The notes beneath the pieces were generated by a model. It searched no databases and was not told the origin of the DNA. It worked only from the letters and a program-made list of their open reading frames with translations. Position numbers and translations under genes: made by a program. Of a stretch of 64,000 nt of DNA, positions 1-12,112 are shown piece by piece (the first letter of the stretch is position 1; each line of letters starts with the position of its first letter). Source of the stretch: Setaria digitata (Eukaryota; Nematoda; Chromadorea; Rhabditida; Setariidae); contig RCAB01000252.1 in assembly GCA_003640385.1 (NCBI GenBank), forward strand, positions 1 to 64,000, in the 5' to 3' direction.

Positions 1-201
1 CGAAACTATAATTTAAAAATTATCCTTTATATCCTGTAGTAATTATAGGGATATAAGGGATTCGAGCATAGATTTAAAGAAGAAAGTTTAACACAGATGA
101 TTAGAAATAGTGATCAATTAGAATTTTGCTTTTTTTTTTTTTTTTGAATTTTGAAGGCCATGTCAGGTGACTCTGAAGGATCGTATATTTCATTTTTGTA
201 G

Positions 202-2600
202 TGTTGATGATAACTTCGATTCGACTTTCAAAAGCAATCTAATAGTCTACAGTAACGGTGAAGTAAATTGGATACCACCTGGTATTTTAAAATTTAGCTG
301 CAAATTGGACATTACCTGGTTTCCTTTTGATGACCAGATCTGTGGACTGAAGGTAAGTTATCTCTTATTACAAAAGAAATTATGGATCGAGATTGATGAT
401 AAAAAGAGATGAAATTTACTGATATTGCTTATCAGTAATACTAGTTGAACAAATTTTGCTACTAGCATTTAATTGATAAAAGATAGCAGCAATTATATTA
501 TTACCTTCTAGTATATAAAGTAATTTACAAATATATCATTAATGTAAAATGTATTTTTTTTGATTAATATGTATAATGATTGCATTAATACTTGGCATTT
601 ATTAATTTATTTGCAGTTCGGCTCCTGGACACACAATGGTTTCGCACTTGATTTACAAATTGACGCTGATGATAATAATTCAGGTTGGAGTCAAGTTCAT
701 TTGATTACTACTGCTGTATTATTAATAAGCATCTTTTATGCTGTTCGTCACGCTAAAAATATATCTGTCTGCCCTTGCTTGTAATGTCTCCTTCATTTAT
801 TAATTAATAGCTATTCTCTATTCCATTTATGTCTATTTACTTAAGTACATCAAATGGATATCAGTGATTATGTGCTGAACGGTGAATGGAATTTAATTGC
901 TACTCCTGCAATACGTAATGTTAAACGTTTCGAATGTTGTCCAGAACCCTATCCTACAATTACATTCTACATGCATATCCGTCGTAGAACGCTATACTAT
1001 GGTTTGGTCATTAATTAATATCTCCTAAAATTTCATTAACGTAATCTAAATCTGATTTAATTATACATTTGACCAGTCGATAGAAACGGAAATACAAGAG
1101 GCAATTTTTTTTTTCCGAAATGATTATTAGCAGTGCTGCATTGAAAATTTTTTCGGTATTAATTTACGCTTTTCAATTTATGGAAACTTTTTAATCGTCA
1201 TGTCATTTTTATTGAAGCCGAATTAATTAGATTATTTTCACGACTGCGAATTCTGGTAAGTTTCATTCCAGCTGCTGCTTTTTTCTTTTCATTTAGATAT
1301 AATGTAAAAAGTCAAATGATATTTTTGTTTTTTTAGGCTTCAATTTGTTGATACCAAGCCTATTAATTTCATTAATGACTGTACTTGGTTTTACGTTACC
1401 GCCGGATGCTGGTGAAAAGATTACATTAGGTTTGTTTTCATATACTTCTGTCTCCAACCCTCACTGCAAATTTTCGATAACTTTCGGACCTCGGATATTG
1501 TCTTCTTTATACAAAAATCTCTGAAATCCAATTTGCCAATTTGTTAATTTGAATTGTTCACTTAAATTTTTGAATTTATCAATGAATGTTCTTACTAGTT
1601 TTTTTTAATGCATTTTTTCAGTTGAATTATTGCAGAAATTACAATTTTACTATCAGTTGTATTCTTTCTAAGTATGGTTGCTGAAATGACACCTCCAACC
1701 AGCGAAGCTGTACCACTGATCGGTATTTTTATTTATTTTGACTTAAAAAAATAGCAAATATGATGATTGTTCTAGTAAATCCCGTTTAGGTGTATTTTTT
1801 TCATGCTGTATGTTGGTTGTGTCAGCATCTGTCGTTTTTACAGTTATTGTTCTCAATTTACATTTTCGCACACCTGAAAGTCATGTTATGACACCACTTG
1901 TAAGTTCACAGTTTCTCATATTTTTTTCTTGATTAATAAATAACTGATTAAAGAAGGGAAAATGGCTACATCAAATTAATCTGTAATTTTGCATTTTCTA
2001 TATGATCAAGTTACCAGGTTCGACGAATATTGCTAGAATGGCTTCCATGGTTATTAATGATGTCCAGACCAGGCACTGCATACAGCTGTGGTGAAGCTTT
2101 GATGAAATCAGAAACGAGCAGTAGGACAAAAGACGATGATTATAATTCGATTGATGAAGGAATTTTATCAGGAATTTTGTCTAGGAGAAACGCTTCTGAT
2201 GTACAGATCTTGCTACTTCATCGGCTTTATCTAAAATTGAAACAGGTAGATTTTTTTGAATTTTTCATTGCTTCAAAAAATTGATTTATAGTACTGGTAA
2301 GGCTGGAGCGAAATAAATCATTTGTACTTAATAATAACTTATAAATTTTCTCTGATGGAAAGACATTGTAATTATGTATTGCATTCAATTATTTTCACTA
2401 AGCTTTGAAGATTGCTTGTATATCTCTCTCTCTTTTAGATAAGTGATCAGATGGAAGAGGAGGAGGAATCAGAACGCTTACAGAATGATTGGAAATTCGG
2501 TGCAATGGTTGTTGATCGAGCATGCCTTATTTGTTTCTCATTATTTATCACTCTATCAACATGTTCTATTATATTTAGTGCCCCTCATTTAAATGCATAA
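202..2600 (+). CDS. Nicotinic acetylcholine receptor alpha-type subunit (Cys-loop), 5'-partial
   Basis: Subunit of a pentameric acetylcholine-gated cation channel in the plasma membrane. Eight exons join in one frame: 202-352, 617-683, 846-1001, 1337-1429, 1636-1722, 1790-1899, 2018-2245, 2439-2600, giving 350 residues and a TAA. The upstream part (signal peptide, first ligand-binding loops) lies outside the window. Visible are the Cys-loop (Cys34 and Cys48 of the partial protein, 13 residues apart, with WFPFD), the vicinal cysteines of an alpha subunit (FECCPEPYP, residues 104-105), RRRTLYYG before M1, M1, M2 starting GEKITLEITILLS, M3, a cytoplasmic loop of roughly 100 residues, and M4 ending SAPHLNA. 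GEK before M2 and Leu at 9' indicate cation selectivity. The M3-proximal [12 protein letters not shown] resembles the alpha7/ACR-16-like group, but I cannot name the orthologue. The exon 2 donor (684, GTTGGA) is weak. Family certain; subtype inferred. Confidence 0.93.
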
Positions 2601-5600
2601 ATATTTCCATTTTTCTTTTTTTCTAATTTTAATAAGAGAATCATTATCGATTAAACATTTCAATCATTGCAATAGTAGTTGGTTTATGTTTAAAATTTTG
2701 ACATCAGAAAAGTTTGTAACGTTTTCCTGTTGGTTATAAAATTTATACTATCATCGTACTTCATCTTTTATTTTGAGTTAATTTTTATTTCATGCAACTG
2801 AACAAGTTTTCAAAGAGAATTAAATAAGTAAGCCAAAGGAAGGAAGGAGTGAAGCCACTAGTCATAAGTCAACATGGCAGCCAGAAATAACTTAAGAGTA
2901 ACAATAGCTTTTCAACTAACACTTCAAGTTTTCACAGTTTCCGGAGGTGCTTGAAACAAATTTGGATTTGTCTATGGATTTTTAAATTTTGCATCAATAG
3001 AAAAAGCAGAAAAAAGAAAAAAATTAAATTAAATGAGAGATCGTCGAAAATCTAAACGAATAAATTTCTTCTCTGTGCAAATTTTATTTCCATTTTTGTC
3101 CATTTATGTCAAAGAATGTGAATAAGTGATACTTATAAAGAAATTATCATATCGGAATTTTTTTTTTTTGCCGTAAACAAGTCCTTCAACAACTTGCGTT
3201 GTAATTTGAAGATCACTGATGCTCAGATTTTTTTTTTATTGAAAAATTTTTTTGATAATTCAGAGCTCTAGTCTATAATTTAAAAAGGAAATTATGTAAA
3301 TTTATGATTATGAAAAAAATGAATGCAACACAACCAAAGATATTCAGTGATGCATGAACAGGTACTGGGATTAATTCTTTGATAATTTCTCATAGGTTAT
3401 AATTTAGAGATTTGAAGTTTTTTCGTAAATTCAATGATTAAAAGTAATAATTTTTTCTCTGAAGTCAAATATCATTTTCGGTTCATGATGTTCAGCAAGC
3501 TTCCTCCTCTATCGTTAGAAAAAGTATAATCATACATCTGGAGCAGATATCAGATGCTATATATGGAGAATCCTTATCAGGATTTACTTCAAAAGGCAAA
3601 TTCTGCATAGATTATCTTCATTCAAACTATTTATCATTTGCAATTAAGATTGAATCGTGCGATTCTGAAACATTTACTTCAGGCATCACTTACATTTTTT
3701 TGCGTATCAAGGATTTGTAGCAATTATAAAATGGTATATAATCTCTTATTAATTTCATTTTATTCTCAGTACAAGTCTTCCGTCTGAATAAACTTAAACT
3801 TCGCAATTTGAAACTGATGAAAATTTAGTAGCTCGCATTCTTCCTTGCAAAAGCTGTTCGGAGGTGATTAATAATTACAGTGATCATAGTTCTTCCATTT
3901 GTTACATCGTTACTAGAATAAAAAAAAAGCATGAATTGGTGAGTAATTCGAATTGGCTTATAGGCAAATCAAATTCCAATTGTTTATTCTGTATTTAAAA
4001 TTATCGCTGTCCACAACTACTTATTTCATAAAAAACAAATGCAAGTTGTGAATATAGTTTGGAGTATAATAAAACCATCTTTGAGACTGTTGATATTCCA
4101 ATCAAACTTTATTAGGAACTTGAAATTAGAAGTGTGTAAACTTCAATGCATGAATTATTATATTTTTTTGAAGAGAAATCTTCAATAGATGTGATATGTA
4201 CACTGCTTGACTATTTGAAACATGTCAAAGTGTATTGTTTTGATTTTTAATTCCTTTTCATGCTACTGAAAATGATAAGTTCCGATTAATTATTTTGTTT
4301 TTTGTCTTACTTTCAGAACAGACAAGTTTTCCGCTGCACCTTTGCTCACGTAATTTCAGACTTTAGATTTAATGAGCTTGATGAAGAACAGTCTCTCTGC
4401 TTAATAGTATTTTCGACAACATCATGATAGAACATATTATCTTTATTGCTATTTAATCATAATTTTCCATGAATTTTTCAGCGTTTAACATTTTGAACTA
4501 AAAAATACATTTCAGTATCATATGTGCTTGTGCTTGTAGAAATTCTACATAATTAAATGTTTAGAACAACAAATAATAGAGAAAAATTTGCTACGAAGTT
4601 GAAATTCTTTCATTAATTAAAAGAAAGGCTGAAAAACTTCAAACTATTAAAATATTTAAAAAAAAATTAACTCCTTGGTCATTTCTTAGTACTTGCTCTC
4701 GAAATAATCAATTTCAAGATTAAAAATTATCGTCTTTTTTTTTCAATTATTATGTCTCTTAGTCTGGATTCTTTTCAATCACACACGTTTTATCATTGTA
4801 ATATATATTTACCACTGAGTATCTTTTCTGTAGCATTAAATTTTGAAGGAAATTAACAGATTGCTTGAGCAATATTATATTCAATAAGATTTCATTGACA
4901 AGAGAAACCTTCTTATCTTGCACAAAAATTTCTAAACAGCCTACCAAGTGTAGAATATTTAAATCTTTCGACAAAATTTAAAAATTTTGACCTAATAAGG
5001 GAATGATTCTATAAGACATATAATTCAACTCAGCTTTTCTATCGCTTTCTAGTTAATTGAACATTTGAAGTGTTCTTGAAAATCAACTTTGGAATTATTT
5101 TTGGCTTAATGAGAAATTTTCAGATTGCTAAAATACTTCGATCTTATTTCAATTGTAAAATTATTAAATGATGACCATATATTTTCGAAAAAAATTACAG
5201 TGAAAAATTTCAACATAGACTGTATTTCTGGAAAAGTCACCAATAAAAAATTTTAGTTTATTTTTGGGAGCTTTTCTTTCTAAAATCTTTTATTTTTTAA
5301 TCGAAAAGAAATTCCTAAATTTGTAATATAAAGTTGCAGACCTGTTTAAAACAACAGCAACATTTTTCCTATTTTGTTTTTGTTTTTGTTTTTTTCTCTT
5401 TTTGTGTTTGCAAGACTTAGGTATAAAAGTAGGAAAGTGCAGGGAAACAGTGATATTATGCATTTTAATGAAGTACGAAATCATCATTCAAAAGAAACCT
5501 TCGAACTTGAAGTCGAAAAATAGTACATTTAAAGGCCGAGTTAAAAGCAGCAAAGGATGCTATGTATTTTAAACTGTAACTATGAACTTTTCGGATAGGA

Positions 5601-8219
5601 GAAAAAGAAGAAAAAATTTGTTTGCGTTAATTAATCTATCACAGAAGAGACAAAAAGCAAAACGAAATGAATTGATACTGAAAACAAATAAAAAAGCTGA
5701 AATGAAATCATTATGAAATCATTAAACTGAAGATGACATTTCCTCCTTGCACACTATTTTCGCTCCTCAAACAGCAAAGAAAAACGAAAAGATTTAAAGA
5801 GAATTGAAATTTTGTTTTTTTTTTCCTTCGAAACTCGAACCTTACACTTCGCTTCTTATTATTAGCTATTGAGAAGCTCGAAAGAATCTCTTACACAAAC
5901 ATTGTTTTGCCAATCGAAAAATACTTATTTCTTTACCTTAACCTTATTTCAATTATATTATAATGGAATGATGACCGGACTATATTTTGTAAAAAAAAAA
6001 AAAAAAAAACAACAATGAAAAAAAGCAATTTCAACTCCATTAATTAGTAAATTGATTTTAAGCTGCTGTTTTAATTAATTATTTTTGTCCCTTTTAAAAA
6101 TGCAAAAAATGCAACTTCCCATTCCTTCCACCGATCACAAATAATTGTCATCACTTCCTCTTTTGATATCATCACATGGTGACAATCATTTTGATTGCTC
6201 GAAAATGGGTTGTTTGTCAATATGATGCCTTTTTCTTTAATTATTTTTTTATTCACATGTTTGTTTTTTATAAATAATCTTTCTCTTAAATATCATACAT
6301 TTATTCTTCCCTTTCTTTGTTTGCCGTTTTTATAAACATTATTTATATTCAAAGGCTTTTATTTCATAGTTTAAAAGAGACAAGCGAATGAGCAGACGTA
6401 ATATTTTCCTCAAAACATCACATTTAGATTGTTACATTTTGTTGCTATCAATGTTTGACAAAATAAATCCTTTCAAGATATTTTCTGATCGATTGTTAAG
6501 CTCGGTAATATCAGAAATAAATTTTGCATTGAATTCACTTTTACCAAACATTTATTTAAATCGCTGTCCTGTTAATATTGACTTCTTCACCTAGTACTTT
6601 TTTCTTATTTGAAACAATTTTCGTTTCCTTCTTCAAATGACAGAAAGATTTATTAATTAAAAGAAAATTATGAAACATTTTGCGTTCCTTTTATAACATA
6701 TCATTTACGGTAGCATAACCCTTTTTTTTTAAATGATTTGTTCCGTATTAAAAAAAATTGTTAGAGATTTTTTCCAAAAAAAAGAAACAGAAAACTTTCC
6801 TCATTGAAGAAAAAAAAAAAACCAATAATTGATATTTTTCAGCATTAATTGTGATGAAAAATTAACTTCAGATATTTGCACGGTTTATTTTTATTTTTGA
6901 AATAACATTACAATCTATATTAAACCAATAACGCAACATTTTCGAACTGTGCTGCAATTTAGGCTTTCTTAATTAGGTCAGTTTTACACTATTGCTAAAT
7001 ATTTTAATACTCAAAAAACGAAAGAAAAATCAGTAATTGTTTTGACATCGTTGTATTATCGATTGCATATCATTATCATTAATGCAGTTAAAAAAAAAAT
7101 GACACCTTTGCTTGCAGTTAAATGCATTCGTCTTCAACGTCAAAACTTATCAATTTTTAATACAAAGAAATAACGAAGAAAAAAAAAATGATGATTAAAA
7201 GGAATTTTCATTTAGATTTCACACGGAAGGATGACGAAGAATGATTTTGTTATTTGACAATACTTGTATGATGACTTAATGCGCTAACGGTCTATGAATT
7301 TGAAATCGAGAGTCAGAAGTCAACAATAGCGCATTTGTTGTCGATCGTTACTTTTTTTCATTGTCAACGACCGTCGCTAGTGGCCTCTTTTCTGTTTGTC
7401 CTTTAAAAATTCAATCATTTCGAAAAAAGAAAAAAAAAAAAAAGGAATAACGAAATTCAATTTACTTCATTGATGTAAATATATCAAATATGATAATCAT
7501 CTCTCTTCTTTTGCCTGCAGTAGTAGTATTGCCTGCGTATGTCTTATCAATACTATCATTATTTTTAATTCATTTTCTTCCCAATTTTTAGAACGATTCA
7601 AAAGTCCATTTTAACTGACTGACGCTAAAGGTAAAGGTTAGCATAAAAAGAAACTCAAATTTCATTGTTTCTAAATGAACTACTATTATTAGCGTTTTCG
7701 TTTCATTTAAGGGAAAGTGAAAAATTGTCTACTAAAAAAAAAAAAAAAAAACCGGTTACATTGCCGATATCTTTCAAGTATTTTCAGAAAATTTCATTCA
7801 CCACCGTCTACCTTTCCAGTATTTTCAAAAATTTCAATTCGAAAACTAACGATCGATTCAGAATAGAATAAAGTATTGAGATTAATCTAGAGTTTCTTAT
7901 AAATCTGTTAAAAAATTTCCTAAAAATTCGCTACACAAATGAGAAGTTGCAGTAATTGTTAGTTTTAACATTTATAACATTTGAACACTATAAAATGAAA
8001 TAAATGTAGTACCATAAAAATTGTTCAAGAATTTCCCTTAGTCACGTCGTGTCACGTTCTTTCACGTACATCACTCACGGAAAAACGAGCAATTCGTCTA
8101 ACCATTACTGTCAACAGTAAGTATATTCGTGTAATTAGACTGTGTAATATAATAGAGAAGCGAGCAATCGATTTGAAATTCCTGTCGTCATCAAATCTTT
8201 CTTTTGTTTCGCTTCCGAC

Positions 8220-8252
8220 CTCTCTGCCTCTCTCTCTCTCTCTCTCCCTCCT
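8220..8252. repeat. CT/GA microsatellite
   Basis: Interrupted (CT)n tract. Its complement translates into an Arg-Glu repeat, which explains the spurious minus-strand reading frame at 8052-8258. Confidence 0.9.
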
Positions 8253-8491
8253 AATCACACCTCTCTAATTCTCCTTCGTCTCTTTTCTTGACGAATGCTT
8301 TCTAAAATTTTATTTGATTTTTTTTTTTTCGTTTTGAAATAAACTAATTTCAATTTTACAAGATATGTTGCAATTTTAATTAATTTTAGTCATAAATTTT
8401 AAATTGCGGAATATTTGGGGAAAAAAAGTGAAAGTATATAAAATAAATAATTTGTAAATCTTTTAAAATCAAAATTTAACCTAAAATCAAA

Positions 8492-8530
8492 AATATTCTG
8501 CACAGCTCTGCACTGTGCAGACAGAATATT
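8492..8530. repeat. Imperfect inverted repeat (hairpin)
   Basis: The left arm AATATTCTGCACAG is followed by a 7-nt loop and then CTGTGCAG-ACAGAATATT. The right arm is the reverse complement of the left with four extra bases. It would fold into a stem of about 14 bp with a bulge. Nothing around it identifies a mobile element or a known RNA. Confidence 0.7.
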
Positions 8531-8822
8531 GATGCTTTTAAATTTGATCGATTTCAAACAAAAAAGGAAAAAATTCGAAAAAATGAAAAGTTTTAGTTAA
8601 CTAATAAAACTAACAAGAAAGCAAAAACGGCTAATAACGACAATAGCACCAACGACAACGCGAACAGTGAAAAATCATCGAACGAGCCTAGCGAGCTCAC
8701 TGATAACTTTCTTTTTTGGGGTAAGTTATCGCGAAATTCCAAGTTATCTGCTAAAAAGACTTATTGAACAACAAAATTCAGTATTAGTAGTTAGGGGAGG
8801 TAAGAAGAGAGTTTCTTTTCAA

Positions 8823-8909
8823 ACTTATTCAGATTAGAGAAAAAGCCTAGCAAGCAGGCTTATTTATATTAGAGGAATAGCCTAGCAAGCTTCTGACTCC
8901 TAGCAAGTG
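8823..8909. repeat. Short tandem duplication containing CCTAGCAAG
   Basis: Two copies of about 39 bp (CTTATT..ATTAGAG..A.AGCCTAGCAAG) lie head to tail, followed by a third isolated CCTAGCAAG. The copies differ at several positions. It looks like a decaying minisatellite and has no coding content. Confidence 0.65.
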
Positions 8910-11879
8910 GTATAATACAACAAGTCTTTTAGTCATATTTGTCATATTGACTTTATGCTTCCACACATTTAGATCCAATTACTGAATGCTCATTCAACAG
9001 AAAAAAAAAAAAAAAAAATGGAAGAAAAGTAGGAAATACCGATATATTTTTTTAATATGGGATTAAGTAAAATTTTCGATTTAGAAAAGTGCTACTAATT
9101 TATCAAAAAAAAAAAATTCAATTTTGTTTAATCAATGTAACACCATTCTGGTGAATTTCGTATTTTTACGAATCGCAAAATGTGATCTGTAATAATTACG
9201 ATGTTGAATTTGAAGTTGGGTTAAATAAGTGCAACAAAATTGAACTAACTTAAATGAATGCTTCAAATTATTTGCAATCGCAAAAAAATTATAAACTTTT
9301 TTATAAAACCTTAGGAAAATTTTAGCCAAGGAAATTTCAATAAAGCCTTTATTACTGTGTAATGCATTTTCTCTTTCCCTCTTCTTCTTCCTGTTTTTTT
9401 CTTTTTTCTTTTTTTTTTTATCAGTCTAATCGATGCAGTTCTTTTCACCCCAAAAAAAATAATTTTTTTTTTATCATCAATAAATATGTCGATTGCTATT
9501 TACTGAATATAAAATTACTTGCATGCAACTATTGCATAATCTTTGCTGTGTAGAGAATGCTTCTTCTGCTTTAGATTTGATTATTTCACATGCATATTTC
9601 TTTTTCCTGAATTAATTTTTTAAATATTTTTCTAACTATCATAAGTTTAATTCGAACATTTTTCCGGAAATGTAAATTTAAACTTTTCTTCGTAATTTCT
9701 ATCAATCAGTGGTAAATTATCATTCAGCAAAGAAATATATTTTTTATTGGAAAATTTAGTGATTGAAGAAACTTAGAGAAAAACTTATTAGAACTGCATA
9801 ATCATATCGGTAACTGGTTACACGAGAGAGTTTTCTTATTAATTGCAAAAATCTTCCACTAGAAAATAATTTAATAATTAGTTCAATCATTTAAATTGCC
9901 TTGCATATTTATTAAATTATTTAATCCGTCGTTTGTTTATAAATTTATTCAAATGAATCAACAAATGTATAAATTAATAATCCTTCTAATTGGTTATTTG
10001 TTTATTAATTCGTTAAGCTAACTTTTATAATTCATTTTTATCGTTTTCAGTGGCAGTATTCAATAAATATAATGCTAGCAAATATCTAGTACTTTTCCAT
10101 TTCTTCTTAAATTCAACTGTTTGCTAAATATAAAGTATTATACAGTTTACTGCTATTCATTAGAACGAATAGATATGAAGTTATTTGATTCTAACAATAG
10201 ACATTTACTTCAGAGAAAATATTGAATTTTATAAATGTTTGTTGAATTACAGAGATTTCTCCAGAATTTACTGGTTCTAATTTATTAACTTACTTTTTTA
10301 AAAGTGAAATTTCTAGTGTCATTTTATGGAATTAATTAAACCATTCAAAACCATAGGAATTAGTCAGAATTTTTAGATTCACCTACAACACCAATAATTC
10401 ACTGTTACTTGCAATACACGAAACTATTGCAATTATTGAAATTATTACAATTGATTGAATTAATTAATTAATCGCAAAATCGGGAAAAGCACTCAGAAGG
10501 CATTAGCAATTCATTTGGTAAATCAATAAGAGATTTATTTATTTTTAATAATTTCACTTTTTCCATTGTGTAATATGTTCAGAGAAATTTTGCACCAAAT
10601 TGATCAAGTATATTAAACAATTAACTTTCCTTTTTTCTCATTGTTTTTCACTTTTTTCTTGTTTATGTATTCATCTTTTTTTCCCTTTTTTTTACAACTT
10701 GAATGTGATGAAAATGTTCAGACGTTTAGAAATTAAAATTTTCATGACTGCTTGAATTTTTATTCCATTACTACTACAACATTTATATATATTTGAACAT
10801 ACTTGCGTGTGCCTTTGTGAGTGTTCATGTCACTTCAAACTTGTAAATGTCAAATTTTCCAATATCATTATTGTATTCTTATCCTCTTTCATCTGATACA
10901 GAAATTAGGTGTGACAAAGAATTGCGGTAGGATAGCTGTTAAAAATTAAATATTAAAATTGAAAATTATTACACAATGTTTTCTTTTTCCTTGCATTTAG
11001 AAGTACTTTCGATTAGTTTCATGGACCACTTACATCAATCAGAGCAGTAGCAGTGATGAGTGTAGTATTTGGTCAAAATCGATCACATTAAATTAGACCT
11101 CAAAAAGATTACAAAGATTCATATATTAGCAACGGCATTTTAGAAATTCTCAAGGAGTTTTTCTTTCCCTCTCTTTTCAAGTAGAAAAAAGACGTATCAA
11201 GATAAAGCACAAGTCGTTTCAGTTTATTGAGAGTAATTATGGTAGCATAAATTATTTGTTTCAGAATTTCCTCTCTTTTTTGAAATAATTTTAATGTAAC
11301 TTTTAGTAGACTTTTTGTGATTACAAGTAATGGCTTAGGAAATGTCATAAATTATTAGTAGCAAAGTAAAATACATTGTTTCACATAATCACTGCTTCCA
11401 GAGACATTTTTTATCACTGATTCACTGATTGATACCGAAACCTTCTTGGTAACATTTTCAAAGATCCGATTTGCCATAATCGCAACCAGTCATTTCATCA
11501 TCGCTTTGAACAAGAAAATGATGAGTAACAGGCTCTCAACCCCTTTCGTATTTTGTCTTCTTTTGCTGAAAAAGAATGGGACAGGAGGAAATTGATGATT
11601 TCGGAAATTTCCAAAACTCTCCTCATTCAAATGCAAGTTTGCATCAACTATCCAACTCTTCGTAAAAATTTAAAATTTTGGATGTCAATCAATTAAAAAG
11701 TGATCAGCATCATTATATTCTTCATTGTCAGCTTATCCTTATCAGTATTATTATCGTCACCTTTGACGCAACATCACTATCACTGCTCTTTTTAGTGTGA
11801 GACAAAATGGCAAGCAAATAGTTGTTCATACGGTTAACAGTGTATCAGCTGACTTGAGATTCGTCGATAAAGACAGATA

Positions 11880-12112
11880 GATTCCTGGGAAATGGGATGA
11901 AGCCCATGCAAAGAGATTGTTGAAAGATGAGATCAAGTCTAAGGAGTTAGAGAAGTGGGAGATGAAGCCTAAAGTGATAGAGTATTAGAGATGAGATGAA
12001 GCAAGCCTAAGGAGATAGATAGATTGGTGGGAGATGAAGCTAAGACGATGGCTTACTGGGAGGTGAAGCTGGAGGGGATAGATTAAAGATGAGAAAGAGC
12101 CTAAGCCTAGTA
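11880..12112. repeat. Degenerate minisatellite, G/A-rich units
   Basis: Repeated variants of GGGAGATGAAGCCTAAGG followed by GATAGA-like spacers occur at least five times with a period of roughly 35-45 bp. The G+A skew on the plus strand is conspicuous against the surrounding AT-rich sequence. Units are heavily diverged and all frames contain stops, so this is not a coding repeat. Confidence 0.75.

Noticed and set aside
8052..8258. Minus-strand open frame with Arg-Glu repeats
   Set aside because: It is a translation of the CT/GA microsatellite with no exon partners or conserved motifs.
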